Both the position numbers and the translations under genes were made by a program. Source: Lacrimispora sphenoides (GTDB lineage Bacteria > Bacillota > Clostridia > Lachnospirales > Lachnospiraceae). Taken from it: 64,000 nt of DNA. Within the stretch, counting starts at the first letter, position 1. The number at the start of each line of letters is the position of its first letter. Where the stretch lies: positions 1,178,001 to 1,242,000 of the forward strand of contig NZ_FOIP01000002.1 of NCBI RefSeq assembly GCF_900105215.1, read 5' to 3'. This document shows positions 18,359 through 27,263 of the stretch, in pieces. The notes beneath the pieces were generated by a model. That model did not search any database. It saw nothing but the letters and a program-made list of their open reading frames with translations, and had not been told where the DNA came from.

Positions 18359-19363
18359 ATGAACGAATATTTGGTTAATATTGAAAATGAACGTCTTTCC
18401 TTCTTTACCCCGGCTGGAGAAGTGAAGGCTCTTAATGATGTATCCCTTCATCTTCGTGAAGGAGAAGTTCTGGGTATTGTAGGTGAGTCCGGTTCCGGTA
18501 AGTCAGTAACAGCCTACAGCCTTATGGGACTTACAGCTTATCCTGGACGCATGATTGGCGGATCCCTTCAGTTTAACGGCCACCAGATTGAGAAGATGAC
18601 AGAGAAGGAAATGAGAAAGATCCGCGGAAATGAAATTTCTATTATTTTCCAGGATCCCATGACCAGCTTAAATCCGGTTTACACAGTTGGAAACCAGATC
18701 ACTGAAGTGATCATGCTTCATACAAATAAAAATAAAAAGCAGGCGAATGAAAGAGCAAGGGAGCTTCTGACCCTTGTAGGGATCAATGAGCCTGATAAGC
18801 GTTTAAAGCAGTATCCTCACGAGCTGTCCGGTGGTATGCGTCAGCGCATCATGATTGCCATTGCTCTTGCATGTGAGCCAAAGCTTTTGATCGCTGATGA
18901 GCCGACTACCGCTCTGGATGTAACCATTCAGGCACAGATTCTGGAACTGATGATGGAACTGAAAGAAAAGCTTGGGATGGCGATCATCATGATCACTCAT
19001 GACCTGGGTGTGGTTGCAAACATGTGCGACCGAATTGCAGTTATGTATGCAGGAAAAGTAGTAGAATACGGCAATACGGATGATATTTTTTATAATCCAA
19101 GCCATGAATATACAAAAGGCCTGATCCGGAGCATTCCTAAGCTTACGGAAAAAGAGCACAACAAGCTGGTTCCTATTGAAGGAAGCCCTGTGGATATGTT
19201 AAATCCGCCGGCTGGATGTCCTTTTGCGCCCAGATGCCGCGCCTGCATGAAGATTTGCCTGCGTGAAATGCCGCCGTATACGGATTTATCCGATATTCAT
19301 TATAGTGCTTGCTGGCTGCTTCAGAAGCAGGAGTATGAACAGGCACAGAAGGGAGATGCATGA
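18359..19363 (+). CDS. oppD: Oligopeptide ABC transporter ATPase OppD
   Basis: 334 residues with GGAGGAGAG upstream. Walker A is GESGSGKS near residue 44, the ABC signature is LSGGMRQR near 157 and Walker B is [12 protein letters not shown] near 178. The C-terminal oligopeptide extension contains the Cys cluster [15 protein letters not shown], which in this family can bind an Fe-S cluster. It powers uptake together with OppF, whose gene overlaps its end by 4 bases. Confidence 0.95.
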   Translation: MNEYLVNIENERLSFFTPAGEVKALNDVSLHLREGEVLGIVGESGSGKSVTAYSLMGLTAYPGRMIGGSLQFNGHQIEKMTEKEMRKIRGNEISIIFQDPMTSLNPVYTVGNQITEVIMLHTNKNKKQANERARELLTLVGINEPDKRLKQYPHELSGGMRQRIMIAIALACEPKLLIADEPTTALDVTIQAQILELMMELKEKLGMAIIMITHDLGVVANMCDRIAVMYAGKVVEYGNTDDIFYNPSHEYTKGLIRSIPKLTEKEHNKLVPIEGSPVDMLNPPAGCPFAPRCRACMKICLREMPPYTDLSDIHYSACWLLQKQEYEQAQKGDA

Positions 19364-20340
19364 TGGAAAATAAAAATCTTGTAGAGGTGCAGAATTTACA
19401 GCAGTATTTCCCTGTTGCCGGAGGCAAGTTATTTGAGAAAAAGGTCGTAAAAGCAGTAGATAACGTTTCTTTTGGAATAAAAAAGGGCGAGACTCTGGGA
19501 CTGGTTGGAGAATCCGGCTGCGGAAAAACCACCACAGGCCGTACTTTGCTCCGTCTTTATGAACCTACCGCAGGAAAGATTTTCTTTGACGGAGAAGATA
19601 TTACCAAGGTAAACATGCTGCCTTACCGCCGAAAGATGCAGATCGTGTTCCAGGATCCTTATGCCAGCCTGGATCCCCGTATGACCGTTGGGGATATTAT
19701 CGGTGAAGCGATCGACATCCATCATCTTGCTTCTAATAAAAAGGATCGACAGGACCAGATCATTTCTGTTCTGTCAACAGTAGGACTTAATTCAGAGCAC
19801 GCAAACCGTTACCCTCATGAATTTTCCGGCGGACAGCGTCAGCGTGTGGGTATTGCCCGCGCTCTGGCAGTGAACCCTCAGTTCATCGTCTGTGACGAGC
19901 CGGTATCGGCTCTGGATGTTTCCATTCAGGCGCAGGTTGTCAATATGTTTGAACAGCTTCAGGAGGAACTGGGACTGACCTATCTGTTTATAGCCCATGA
20001 CCTTTCTATTGTGAAGCATATTTCCAACCGGATCGGAGTTATGTACTTAGGAAAAATGGTAGAGCTTGCAGACAGCTATGAACTGACTTTCCACAGCGTG
20101 CACCCATATACCAAGAGCCTGATTTCTGCCATCCCGATTGCGGATCCCGAAACCAGCCGTAAATCTAAGAGAATTGTTCTGGAAGGGGATGTACCAAGCC
20201 CGGTAAATCCGCCATCCGGCTGCCGTTTCCGTACACGGTGTCCTTATGCGGATGAACTTTGTGCTGCCCAGGAACCGGAGTGGAGAGAGGTTTCTTCCGG
20301 TCATTTTGCTGCATGTCACCATCTGGACAAGGTAAACTGA
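19360..20340 (+). CDS. oppF: Oligopeptide ABC transporter ATPase OppF
   Basis: 326 residues; the start overlaps the oppD stop (ATGATG, so the second ATG at 19363 is also possible). Walker A is GESGCGKT, signature [15 protein letters not shown], Walker [15 protein letters not shown]-terminal oligopeptide extension with four Cys ([14 protein letters not shown]) follows. No terminator separates it from the promoter and hairpin of the binding-protein gene, so some read-through into oppA is likely. Confidence 0.95.
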   Translation: MMENKNLVEVQNLQQYFPVAGGKLFEKKVVKAVDNVSFGIKKGETLGLVGESGCGKTTTGRTLLRLYEPTAGKIFFDGEDITKVNMLPYRRKMQIVFQDPYASLDPRMTVGDIIGEAIDIHHLASNKKDRQDQIISVLSTVGLNSEHANRYPHEFSGGQRQRVGIARALAVNPQFIVCDEPVSALDVSIQAQVVNMFEQLQEELGLTYLFIAHDLSIVKHISNRIGVMYLGKMVELADSYELTFHSVHPYTKSLISAIPIADPETSRKSKRIVLEGDVPSPVNPPSGCRFRTRCPYADELCAAQEPEWREVSSGHFAACHHLDKVN

Positions 20341-20346
20341 TTTTCA

Positions 20347-20424
20347 TTGCCATTTTATAGTTTTTATGCTATGCTGAGAATAAATCGGCACAACAGACGT
20401 CGGACGTATTGCTGTGCCGATTTA
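20347..20424 (+). promoter_or_regulatory. Own promoter and leader hairpin of the first oppA
   Basis: TTGCCA (20347-20352), 17 bases, TATGCT (20370-20375) starts 7 bases after oppF. A perfect 12-base stem, TAAATCGGCACA with TGTGCCGATTTA (20381-20424), covers the first transcribed bases and has no T-run. It could protect the 5' end of the oppA message or block 3' decay of oppBCDF RNA, which would raise the ratio of binding protein to transporter. Confidence 0.6.
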
Positions 20425-20448
20425 AATATATTCTATAGGAGGGAATTT

Positions 20449-22140
20449 ATGAAAAAAATGTCACTTGTATTGGCTGCTGTTATGGCAACCGGCATGATCC
20501 TTTCCGCTTGCGGCGGTAATAAATCGGCTGGTCCATCTGCAGGCGGTACTACCAATGCAGCGAATGGGGAAGCAACTACCCCAGGAGGAGAATCATCTGG
20601 AGGTCTTGACCTTGCAGTTCAGGTCGGTCCAAACCCGGAAACCATTGATCCCGCTTTAAATAGTGCGGCTGATGGTGCAAACGTGATCGTACATGCCTTT
20701 GAGCCTTTACTGATCGTAAATTCAGAGAACAAGATTGTAGGCGGTCAGGCAGAAACCTACGATGTATCTGATGATGGACTTACCTATACCTTCCACCTTC
20801 GTGATGGTTTGAAGTGGAGTGATGGTACTCCTCTGACAGCCAATGACTTTGTGTATTCATGGAGGAGACTGGCTGATCCTAATACAGCAGCTCCTTATGG
20901 GGCAGACATGCTGGGTTATGTAAAGGGCTATGAAGAGGCAGCTGCTGGAGATCCGGATGCCCTTGGTGTTTCAGCTTCCGATGACAAGACTCTTGTAGTA
21001 GAATTATCCGCTCCCTGCGTGTATTTTTCAAAGCTGGTTACTCATGCCTCCATGGTTCCGGTGCAGCAGACAGTTGTAGATGCAGCTGGAGATCAGTGGT
21101 GCTTAAAACCTGACACCTATATCTCTAACGGACCTTTAAAGATGATTGAGTGGGTACCAGGCTCTCATATTACTTTTGCCAAAAATGAAAATTATTGGAA
21201 CGCAGATAAGATCACTTTAAATACTTTAAAATTCGTCCTGATGGAAGATGCTAATGCGGCTTACAGCGCTTATCAGACCGGAGAAGTATCCATGATTAAG
21301 GATGTACCTACAGAGGAGATCCCGGCGCTTAAGGGCAAAGAAGAGTTCCATGTTGAGCCAGGTATGGGTATTTCCTATATAGATTTCCAGAACCAGAAGG
21401 AGCCATTTAACAATCCGGATGTTCGTAAAGCTTTAAGTCTTGCCATTGACCGTGATTATCTGGCTAATACCGTTATGCAGGGTATTGGCGCTCCTGCGGC
21501 TAACTTTGTTCCACGTGGTGTATCTGATGCAGAAGGCGGAACCTTCTTTGAGGATGTAACACGCAAGAATAACGGTGGTGACTTCTTTAATATTGAAGAT
21601 CATGAAGCAGATATTGCAAAGGCGAAAGAGCTTCTTGCAAAGGCAGGATATCCTGACGGAAAAGGCTTCCCTGTTACTGAGTATATGACCAATGATGCTG
21701 GCTATAACAAAGCGGTAGCAGAATACCTGCAGAGCTGCTGGAAAGAAAACCTTGGCATTAGCGTAGACATTAAGATCCTTGAGTGGGCTACCTTTACACC
21801 TACCCGCCGTGCAGGAGATTATCAGATTGCCCGCGATGCCTGGAGTTTTGATTATGATGATCCTTCCAATCTTTTAAACCTGATGATGTCTACAAGCGGC
21901 AATAATAATGCTTTGTACAAAAATCCGGAGCTTGACAAGCTTCTCAATGAGGCCAACTCCACTGCTGATGTTAAAGAGCACTATGAGAAGCTTCATGAGG
22001 CAGAAAACATGATCCTTAACGATGCAGCCATTGCACCGCTTAATTACCGGAATGAATTCTGGTTACAGGATCCTAAGTTAAAGGGAACATGGTATTCTCC
22101 ATATGGATACTGGTTCTTCCAGTTTGCTACCATGGACTAA
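20449..22140 (+). CDS. oppA: Oligopeptide-binding lipoprotein OppA, copy 1
   Basis: 563 residues from the ATG at 20449 after AGGAGGG. A lipoprotein signal peptide ends in the lipobox LSAC (Cys near residue 22), followed by a low-complexity Gly/Thr/Ser linker. The rest is an SBP_bac_5 domain: NPETIDPALNSAADGANV near residue 65, LTYTFHLRDGLKWSDGTPL near 110, NPDVRKALSLAIDRDYL near 325. It should sit on the outer face of the membrane and hand peptides to OppBC. It is very like the next gene, so the pair is a tandem duplication. Confidence 0.94.
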   Translation: MKKMSLVLAAVMATGMILSACGGNKSAGPSAGGTTNAANGEATTPGGESSGGLDLAVQVGPNPETIDPALNSAADGANVIVHAFEPLLIVNSENKIVGGQAETYDVSDDGLTYTFHLRDGLKWSDGTPLTANDFVYSWRRLADPNTAAPYGADMLGYVKGYEEAAAGDPDALGVSASDDKTLVVELSAPCVYFSKLVTHASMVPVQQTVVDAAGDQWCLKPDTYISNGPLKMIEWVPGSHITFAKNENYWNADKITLNTLKFVLMEDANAAYSAYQTGEVSMIKDVPTEEIPALKGKEEFHVEPGMGISYIDFQNQKEPFNNPDVRKALSLAIDRDYLANTVMQGIGAPAANFVPRGVSDAEGGTFFEDVTRKNNGGDFFNIEDHEADIAKAKELLAKAGYPDGKGFPVTEYMTNDAGYNKAVAEYLQSCWKENLGISVDIKILEWATFTPTRRAGDYQIARDAWSFDYDDPSNLLNLMMSTSGNNNALYKNPELDKLLNEANSTADVKEHYEKLHEAENMILNDAAIAPLNYRNEFWLQDPKLKGTWYSPYGYWFFQFATMD

Positions 22141-22161
22141 TAAACTGTTATTTATAAATTG

Positions 22162-22192
22162 CACCCAGGAATATTTCCTGGGTGTTTTTTTA
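22162..22192 (+). terminator. Terminator after oppA copy 1
   Basis: CACCCAGGAA pairs perfectly with TTCCTGGGTG around a 3-base loop; seven T follow. Confidence 0.9.
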
Positions 22193-22229
22193 CCCTTCAT
22201 TTATTCTTTTCTAATATACCATTTTATCA

Positions 22230-22258
22230 TTGCTATTTTACTATTTTTATGTTATATT
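22230..22258 (+). promoter_or_regulatory. Promoter of oppA copy 2
   Basis: TTGCTA (22230-22235), 17 bases, TATATT (22253-22258). The spacer and flanks resemble those of the promoter of copy 1 (TATTTTTATG type), so the duplication included the promoter. The leader hairpin of copy 1 is not kept. Confidence 0.65.
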
Positions 22259-22334
22259 AAAGAATAAGTCGCTGCAGTAACTGATTAAAGCGTTATTGCG
22301 TTGATAGAATATAATTTTATTAGGAGGACGGTTT

Positions 22335-24035
22335 ATGAAAAAAATGTCACTTGTGTTGGCTGCTGTTATGACCTCCGGTATGATTCTTTCCGCTTGCGGC
22401 GGAAATAATACCGCTGGCACGAAAGCAGGTTCTGACACAAACACAACTGCGGCAGCTAACGGCGAAACTGCAGCACCCGCGGATGGGACTTCTACAGCAC
22501 TTGATCTTGCAGTGCAGGTTGGTCCAAATCCCGAGACCATTGATCCGGCACTGAACAGCGCTGCAGATGGTGCTAATATTATTGTTCATGCGTATGAACC
22601 TCTGATGATCGTTGATCCAGAGAACAAGATTGTGGGCGGTCAGGCTGAATCTTTTGATGTATCTGAGGATGGCCTTACCTATACCTTCCATCTTCGTGAT
22701 GGCTTAAAGTGGAGCGATGGCACACCGCTGACAGCCGAGGATTTTGTATATTCATGGAAGAGACTTGCTGATCCTAATACGGCAGCTCCGTATGCAGGAG
22801 ATATGCTTGGCTATGTAAAGGGATATGAAGACGCAGCATCAGGCAATCTGGATGCTCTGGCTGTTTCCGCACCTGATGATAAAACCTTTGTGGTTGAGCT
22901 GTCTGTTCCCTGTGTATATTTCTCAAAGCTGATCACTCATGCATCCATGGTTCCTGTACAGAAGGCTACGATTGAGGCAAATGGTGACCAGTGGACCTTA
23001 AAGCCGGAGACCTATGTGAGCAATGGTCCTTTAAAGATGGTTGAATGGGTACCAGGTTCTCATATTACCTTTGGTAAGAATGAAAATTACTGGAATGCAA
23101 GCAAAGTTACTTTAAATACCTTAAAATTCGTCCTGATGGAAGATGCCAATGCAGCTTACAGCGCATACCAGGCTGGTGAAGTATCCATGATTAAAACCCT
23201 TCCTACGGAAGAAATTCCAACCCTTAGAACTACCGATGATTTCCAGATAGGATCCACCATGGGTACATATTATATAAGCTTCCAGACCCAGAAGGAACCT
23301 TTTAATAACCCGGATGTGCGTAAAGCGTTGAGCCTTGCCATTGACCGTGATTATGTTGCCAATACTGTTATGCAGGGAATTTATGCTCCGTCAACAAATT
23401 TCGTTGGACCTGGCATCTCTGATGCTGAAAATGGTTCTTCCTTTGAAGATGTGACTCGTAAAAATAATGGCGGCGATTTCTTTAATGTTGCTGATCATGA
23501 AGCTGATATTGCTAAGGCAAAAGAACTTCTTGCAAAAGCCGGATATCCAGATGGTCAGGGATTTCCAACCATTGAATACATGACGAATGACCAGTTGTTC
23601 CATAAACCATTAGCTGAGTATTTACAGAGCTGCTGGAAGGAAGCACTGGGAGTTAATATGGACATTAAGATCGTTGAATGGTCTACCTTTACACCTACCC
23701 GTCGTGCAGGAGATTTCCAGATCGCACGTAACGGCTGGTTATTAGACTATGACGACCCATCCAATATGCTGAACTTATTTAAGTCCACCAGCGGTAATAA
23801 CGATGGTAAGTACAATAACCCTGAAGTTGATAAGAAGCTTGATGAAGCAAACTCCACTTCTGATGTTGCAAAGCACTATGCATTGTTGCACGAAGCAGAG
23901 AACATGATTTTAGAGGATTCCGCTATAGCTCCGGTTGCTTATTACAGCCAGCCATGGTTACAGGATCCTAAGTTAAAGGGTACATGGTATTCACCATATG
24001 GATACTGGTTCTTCCAGTATGCTACCATGGAATAG
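22335..24035 (+). CDS. oppA: Oligopeptide-binding lipoprotein OppA, copy 2
   Basis: 566 residues after TAGGAGGA, with the same signal peptide and lipobox (LSAC) as copy 1 and near-identical blocks through the whole SBP_bac_5 domain. Differences cluster in the linker after the lipobox and in residues about 300-350 and 430-480, which border the ligand pocket in this fold. The two copies may therefore take different peptides. It ends with the same block as copy 1 (LKGTWYSPYGYWFFQ). Confidence 0.93.
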   Translation: MKKMSLVLAAVMTSGMILSACGGNNTAGTKAGSDTNTTAAANGETAAPADGTSTALDLAVQVGPNPETIDPALNSAADGANIIVHAYEPLMIVDPENKIVGGQAESFDVSEDGLTYTFHLRDGLKWSDGTPLTAEDFVYSWKRLADPNTAAPYAGDMLGYVKGYEDAASGNLDALAVSAPDDKTFVVELSVPCVYFSKLITHASMVPVQKATIEANGDQWTLKPETYVSNGPLKMVEWVPGSHITFGKNENYWNASKVTLNTLKFVLMEDANAAYSAYQAGEVSMIKTLPTEEIPTLRTTDDFQIGSTMGTYYISFQTQKEPFNNPDVRKALSLAIDRDYVANTVMQGIYAPSTNFVGPGISDAENGSSFEDVTRKNNGGDFFNVADHEADIAKAKELLAKAGYPDGQGFPTIEYMTNDQLFHKPLAEYLQSCWKEALGVNMDIKIVEWSTFTPTRRAGDFQIARNGWLLDYDDPSNMLNLFKSTSGNNDGKYNNPEVDKKLDEANSTSDVAKHYALLHEAENMILEDSAIAPVAYYSQPWLQDPKLKGTWYSPYGYWFFQYATME

Positions 24036-24059
24036 TAAGGATTATCTGAATTTTTAGAA

Positions 24060-24095
24060 AGCATCCGGGAATTATTTTCCGGGTGCTTTGCTTTT
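24060..24095 (+). terminator. Terminator after oppA copy 2
   Basis: AGCATCCGGGAA pairs with TTCCGGGTGCT (one G-T pair) across a 5-base loop, followed by TTGCTTTT. It closes the peptide-transport region. Confidence 0.75.
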
Positions 24096-24129
24096 GCCGG
24101 GTCTTTATTCCCTGCCTGCAAACTTCCTC

Positions 24130-24158
24130 TTTCCAACCCTAGGAAAGTATGTTATAAT
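24130..24158 (+). promoter_or_regulatory. Promoter of the pyrH-frr operon
   Basis: TTTCCA (24130-24135), 17 bases, TATAAT (24153-24158). The -10 box is perfect and the -35 box weak. pyrH starts about 40 bases downstream. Confidence 0.6.
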
Positions 24159-24196
24159 CTCCTAAGACAATACAAAAGTACAGGAGAGTTAAGGCT

Positions 24197-24898
24197 ATGA
24201 ATCCAAGACGTGTATTATTAAAGCTCAGTGGCGAAGCTCTTGCTGGTGCGAATAAGACGGGCTTTGACGAAGCGACTGTTAAAGAGGTCGCGCGGCAGGT
24301 TAAAATATCCGTGGATGCAGGTGTCGAAGTAGGCATTGTTATTGGCGGAGGTAACTTCTGGAGAGGCAGAACCAGCGATGCCATTGACCGCCCTAAGGCG
24401 GATCAGATTGGCATGCTTGCTACAATAATGAACTGCATTTATGTTTCAGAGATTTTCCGTAATGCCGGGATGAGTACACAGATACTGACCCCGTTTGAGT
24501 GTGGTTCCATGACAGAACTTTTTTCCAAGGACAGAGCTAACCGGTATTTTGATGAGGGTAAAGTTGTATTTTTTGCCGGGGGAACAGGCCATCCTTATTT
24601 TTCAACCGATACAGGCATTGCGCTTCGCGCCATTGAAATGGAGGCAGATTATATTTTACTGGCAAAATCCATTGACGGCGTATATGACAGTGATCCGAAG
24701 ACAAATCCCAATGCTGTTAAATATGAGGAGATTTCCATTCAGGAGGTCATCGAGAAGCAGCTTGGTGTCATTGATTTAACGGCTTCCATTATGTGTATGG
24801 AAAATAAAATGCCCCTTGCGGTATTTAGCTTAAATGAAAAAGATGGCATTGCTAATGCAATGCAGGGAAAAATAAACGGTACCATAGTTACCGCATAA
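24197..24898 (+). CDS. pyrH: Uridylate kinase (UMP kinase)
   Basis: 233 residues with AGGAGAG upstream. The amino-acid-kinase fold shows RVLLKLSGEAL at the N-terminus, IGGGNFWRG near residue 52 and LAKSIDGVYDSDPK near 155. It phosphorylates UMP to UDP and is a hexamer, usually controlled by GTP and UTP. frr begins 14 bases later. Length and motifs are normal. Confidence 0.96.
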   Translation: MNPRRVLLKLSGEALAGANKTGFDEATVKEVARQVKISVDAGVEVGIVIGGGNFWRGRTSDAIDRPKADQIGMLATIMNCIYVSEIFRNAGMSTQILTPFECGSMTELFSKDRANRYFDEGKVVFFAGGTGHPYFSTDTGIALRAIEMEADYILLAKSIDGVYDSDPKTNPNAVKYEEISIQEVIEKQLGVIDLTASIMCMENKMPLAVFSLNEKDGIANAMQGKINGTIVTA

Positions 24899-24912
24899 AC
24901 CAGGAGGACGAT

Positions 24913-25467
24913 ATGCAGGAGAGTTTACAGGTTTACGAAGACAAGATGAACAAGACATTAAAAGCGCTGGAGAATGACTATATGACCATCCGCGCAGGAC
25001 GTGCCAACCCGCATGTGCTGGATAAAATAAGAGTGGATTATTATGGTACACCGACTCCTATCCAGCAGGTCGGCAACATTTCTATTCCGGAAGCCCGTAT
25101 GATTGTGATCCAGCCATGGGAGAAGGGCCTGTTAAAGGCAATTGAAAAGGCAATTCTCACTTCTGAACTGGGAATCAACCCCACCAATGACGGCAATGTA
25201 ATCCGCCTTGTATTTCCGGAGCTTACTGAGGAACGCAGAAAAGATCTGGTTAAAGATGTTAAGAAAAAAGGAGAGGCTTCCAAGGTCGCTATCCGTAACA
25301 TCCGCCGTGATGCCAATGACTTATTTAAAAAGCAGTTAAAGTCAGAGGAAATTTCTGAAGATGAGCAGGCAGAGGCTGAAGACAAGATTCAGAAGCTGAC
25401 AGACAAGATGATCGCCCAGGTAGACAAAATGATTGAAGAAAAGTCAAAGGATCTTCTTACAGTATAA
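24913..25467 (+). CDS. frr: Ribosome recycling factor
   Basis: 184 residues after AGGAGGA. A three-helix-bundle protein with the conserved blocks TIRAGRANPHVLDKI, YYGTPTPIQQ and NDGNVIRLVFPELTEERR. With EF-G it splits the post-termination ribosome. It shares the pyrH operon and has its own terminator. Confidence 0.97.
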   Translation: MQESLQVYEDKMNKTLKALENDYMTIRAGRANPHVLDKIRVDYYGTPTPIQQVGNISIPEARMIVIQPWEKGLLKAIEKAILTSELGINPTNDGNVIRLVFPELTEERRKDLVKDVKKKGEASKVAIRNIRRDANDLFKKQLKSEEISEDEQAEAEDKIQKLTDKMIAQVDKMIEEKSKDLLTV

Positions 25468-25480
25468 AAATCTTGAATAA

Positions 25481-25507
25481 GGGCAGGCATTTTGCCTGTC
25501 CTGTTTT
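25481..25507 (+). terminator. Terminator of pyrH-frr
   Basis: GGGCAGGCA pairs with TGCCTGTCC (one G-T) around a 3-base loop, then TGTTTT. Confidence 0.75.
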
Positions 25508-25539
25508 ATATATCTGGAATTGGAATTCCCAGGTTTATA

Positions 25540-25640
25540 AAACAGCGCTCCGTTAGGATGCGCACTCTGCGCTAAGGAAGTATGGTTGCTAAAGAAACCG
25601 CGCTCCGGCGCAAGAGTCTGCTTTGCAGACTCTTTATTCT
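25540..25640 (+). other. GC-rich palindromic leader before uppS
   Basis: Between frr and uppS lie several stems: GCGCACTCTGCGC (25560-25572), GCGCTCCGGCGC (about 25600-25611), and a perfect 10-base stem AAGAGTCTGC/GCAGACTCTT with a 3-base loop (25612-25634) followed by TATTCTGTTTT. The last is a terminator-like hairpin only 28 bases before the uppS start, so it could attenuate uppS or be a dispersed genomic palindrome. Confidence 0.45.
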
Positions 25641-25662
25641 GTTTTAAAAGGAGCGGCATTAT

Positions 25663-26385
25663 ATGGACAAAAGGAATGAGAATATGGTGATTCCGGAGCA
25701 TGTTGCTATTATATTGGATGGCAATGGCAGATGGGCAAAAAAGCGTGGGCTTCCAAGAAGCGTGGGCCACAAGGAAGGATGCGTGACCGTAGAAAGAACG
25801 GTAGAGGATGCAGCAAGGCTTGGAATTAAGTATCTGACAGTTTATGGTTTTTCAACGGAAAACTGGAAACGTACTTCAGATGAAGTTGGAGCCTTAATGC
25901 AGCTTTTCCGCTATTATATGGTCAGGCTTTTGAAGATCGCCAAAGCCAATAATGTGCGTGTAAAGATGATCGGTGATAGGGATCGGTTTGACAAGGATAT
26001 TATAGAGGGAATCGGTAAACTGGTGGAAGAGACGAAAGATAATACAGGTCTTACCTTTATCATTGCTGTTAATTACGGCGGCCGTGATGAGATTGTTCGT
26101 GCTACCAGGAAACTCATGAAGGATTCGGCAGAAGGAAAGCTTTTGCCGGAGGATATGACGGAAGAAGTTTTTTCTTCTTATCTGGATACAGAAGGACTTC
26201 CGGACCCGGATCTTCTTATACGTACCAGCGGTGAGTTGCGGCTTTCCAATTATCTGCTGTGGCAGCTGGCCTATACGGAACTCTATGTTACGGATTGCCT
26301 TTGGCCTGATTTTAATATGGAAGAAATGAAAAAGGCAATTGCAGCGTACAATAGTAGGGAACGAAGATTTGGGGGAGTGAAGTGA
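25663..26385 (+). CDS. uppS: Isoprenyl transferase (undecaprenyl diphosphate synthase)
   Basis: 240 residues with AAAGGAG upstream. The cis-prenyltransferase signature HVAIILDGNGRWAKKR is at residues about 13-28, with the catalytic Asp in DGNGRWA. RTSGELRLSNYLLWQLAY near residue 190 is the second conserved block. It makes the C55 lipid carrier for cell-wall synthesis from farnesyl diphosphate and isopentenyl diphosphate. It heads a run with cdsA, dxr, rseP and ispG, so envelope lipid and isoprenoid supply are made together. Confidence 0.95.
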   Translation: MDKRNENMVIPEHVAIILDGNGRWAKKRGLPRSVGHKEGCVTVERTVEDAARLGIKYLTVYGFSTENWKRTSDEVGALMQLFRYYMVRLLKIAKANNVRVKMIGDRDRFDKDIIEGIGKLVEETKDNTGLTFIIAVNYGGRDEIVRATRKLMKDSAEGKLLPEDMTEEVFSSYLDTEGLPDPDLLIRTSGELRLSNYLLWQLAYTELYVTDCLWPDFNMEEMKKAIAAYNSRERRFGGVK

Positions 26386-26404
26386 TTCGGAGGGAGGAAA
26401 CACC

Positions 26405-27205
26405 ATGTTTACAACCAGACTGATAAGCGGAGTCATTCTCGTTATCATAGCTCTTTTTACAGTTGGAAGCGGGGGAGTATTGCTTTTTGCAACAACCCTT
26501 TCCATATCTATGATTGGTTTGTTTGAGTTGTATCGCGTGATGAAGATACAGAAAAACCCGTTGGGATTTATGGGATATTTAACGGCCCTGTCCTATTATG
26601 GGCTGCTGTGGTTTCATGGAGAGCAGTTTATGATGCTCATGTTCATTGCATTTTTGATGATCCTTATGAGTATTTATGTATTTGCCTTTCCAAGGTATCA
26701 GATGGAAGAGGTGACGGTGGCTTTTTTTGGAGTTTTTTATGTTACAGTCATGTTGTCTTATCTTTATCAGGTCCGTGCCATGGCAGACGGGAAATATCTG
26801 GTGTGGCTGGTATTTTTAAGTTCATGGGGGTGTGATACCTGTGCTTATTGCGTGGGTATGCTTATAGGAAAGCACAGGCTGGCTCCTGTACTCAGTCCTA
26901 AAAAGTCTATAGAAGGGGCAATCGGCGGAGTGGCCGGCGCAGCTCTTCTGGGTATTCTTTATGCAACTCTTTTTGGAGGATCCATGACAGAGATCCGCAA
27001 TCCCCAGGCAGCCTGTGGACTGGCTTGTGCCATTGGAGCGGTAATCTCCCAGGTTGGGGATCTGGCAGCATCTGCTATCAAACGCAATCATCAGGTAAAG
27101 GATTATGGAAAATTGATTCCGGGCCATGGGGGAATTCTGGACCGTTTTGACAGCATGCTCTTTACGGCACCTGCCATTTATTTTGCAGTAACATTTTTAC
27201 GTTAA
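26405..27205 (+). CDS. cdsA: Phosphatidate cytidylyltransferase
   Basis: 266 residues; GGAGGGAGGA lies before the ATG. A multi-pass membrane protein with about eight helices. The C-terminal CDP-diglyceride synthetase signature (SAIKRNHQVKDYGKLIPGHGGILDRFDS) is intact, with the Asp residues that bind the metals. It makes CDP-diacylglycerol for phospholipid synthesis. It follows uppS by 19 bases. Confidence 0.95.
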   Translation: MFTTRLISGVILVIIALFTVGSGGVLLFATTLSISMIGLFELYRVMKIQKNPLGFMGYLTALSYYGLLWFHGEQFMMLMFIAFLMILMSIYVFAFPRYQMEEVTVAFFGVFYVTVMLSYLYQVRAMADGKYLVWLVFLSSWGCDTCAYCVGMLIGKHRLAPVLSPKKSIEGAIGGVAGAALLGILYATLFGGSMTEIRNPQAACGLACAIGAVISQVGDLAASAIKRNHQVKDYGKLIPGHGGILDRFDSMLFTAPAIYFAVTFLR

Positions 27206-27263
27206 AAGATTATTTGGCTTAAAAATTGGTAAATTGGAAAAGAAAAGGAGTTAGCAGCATAAG

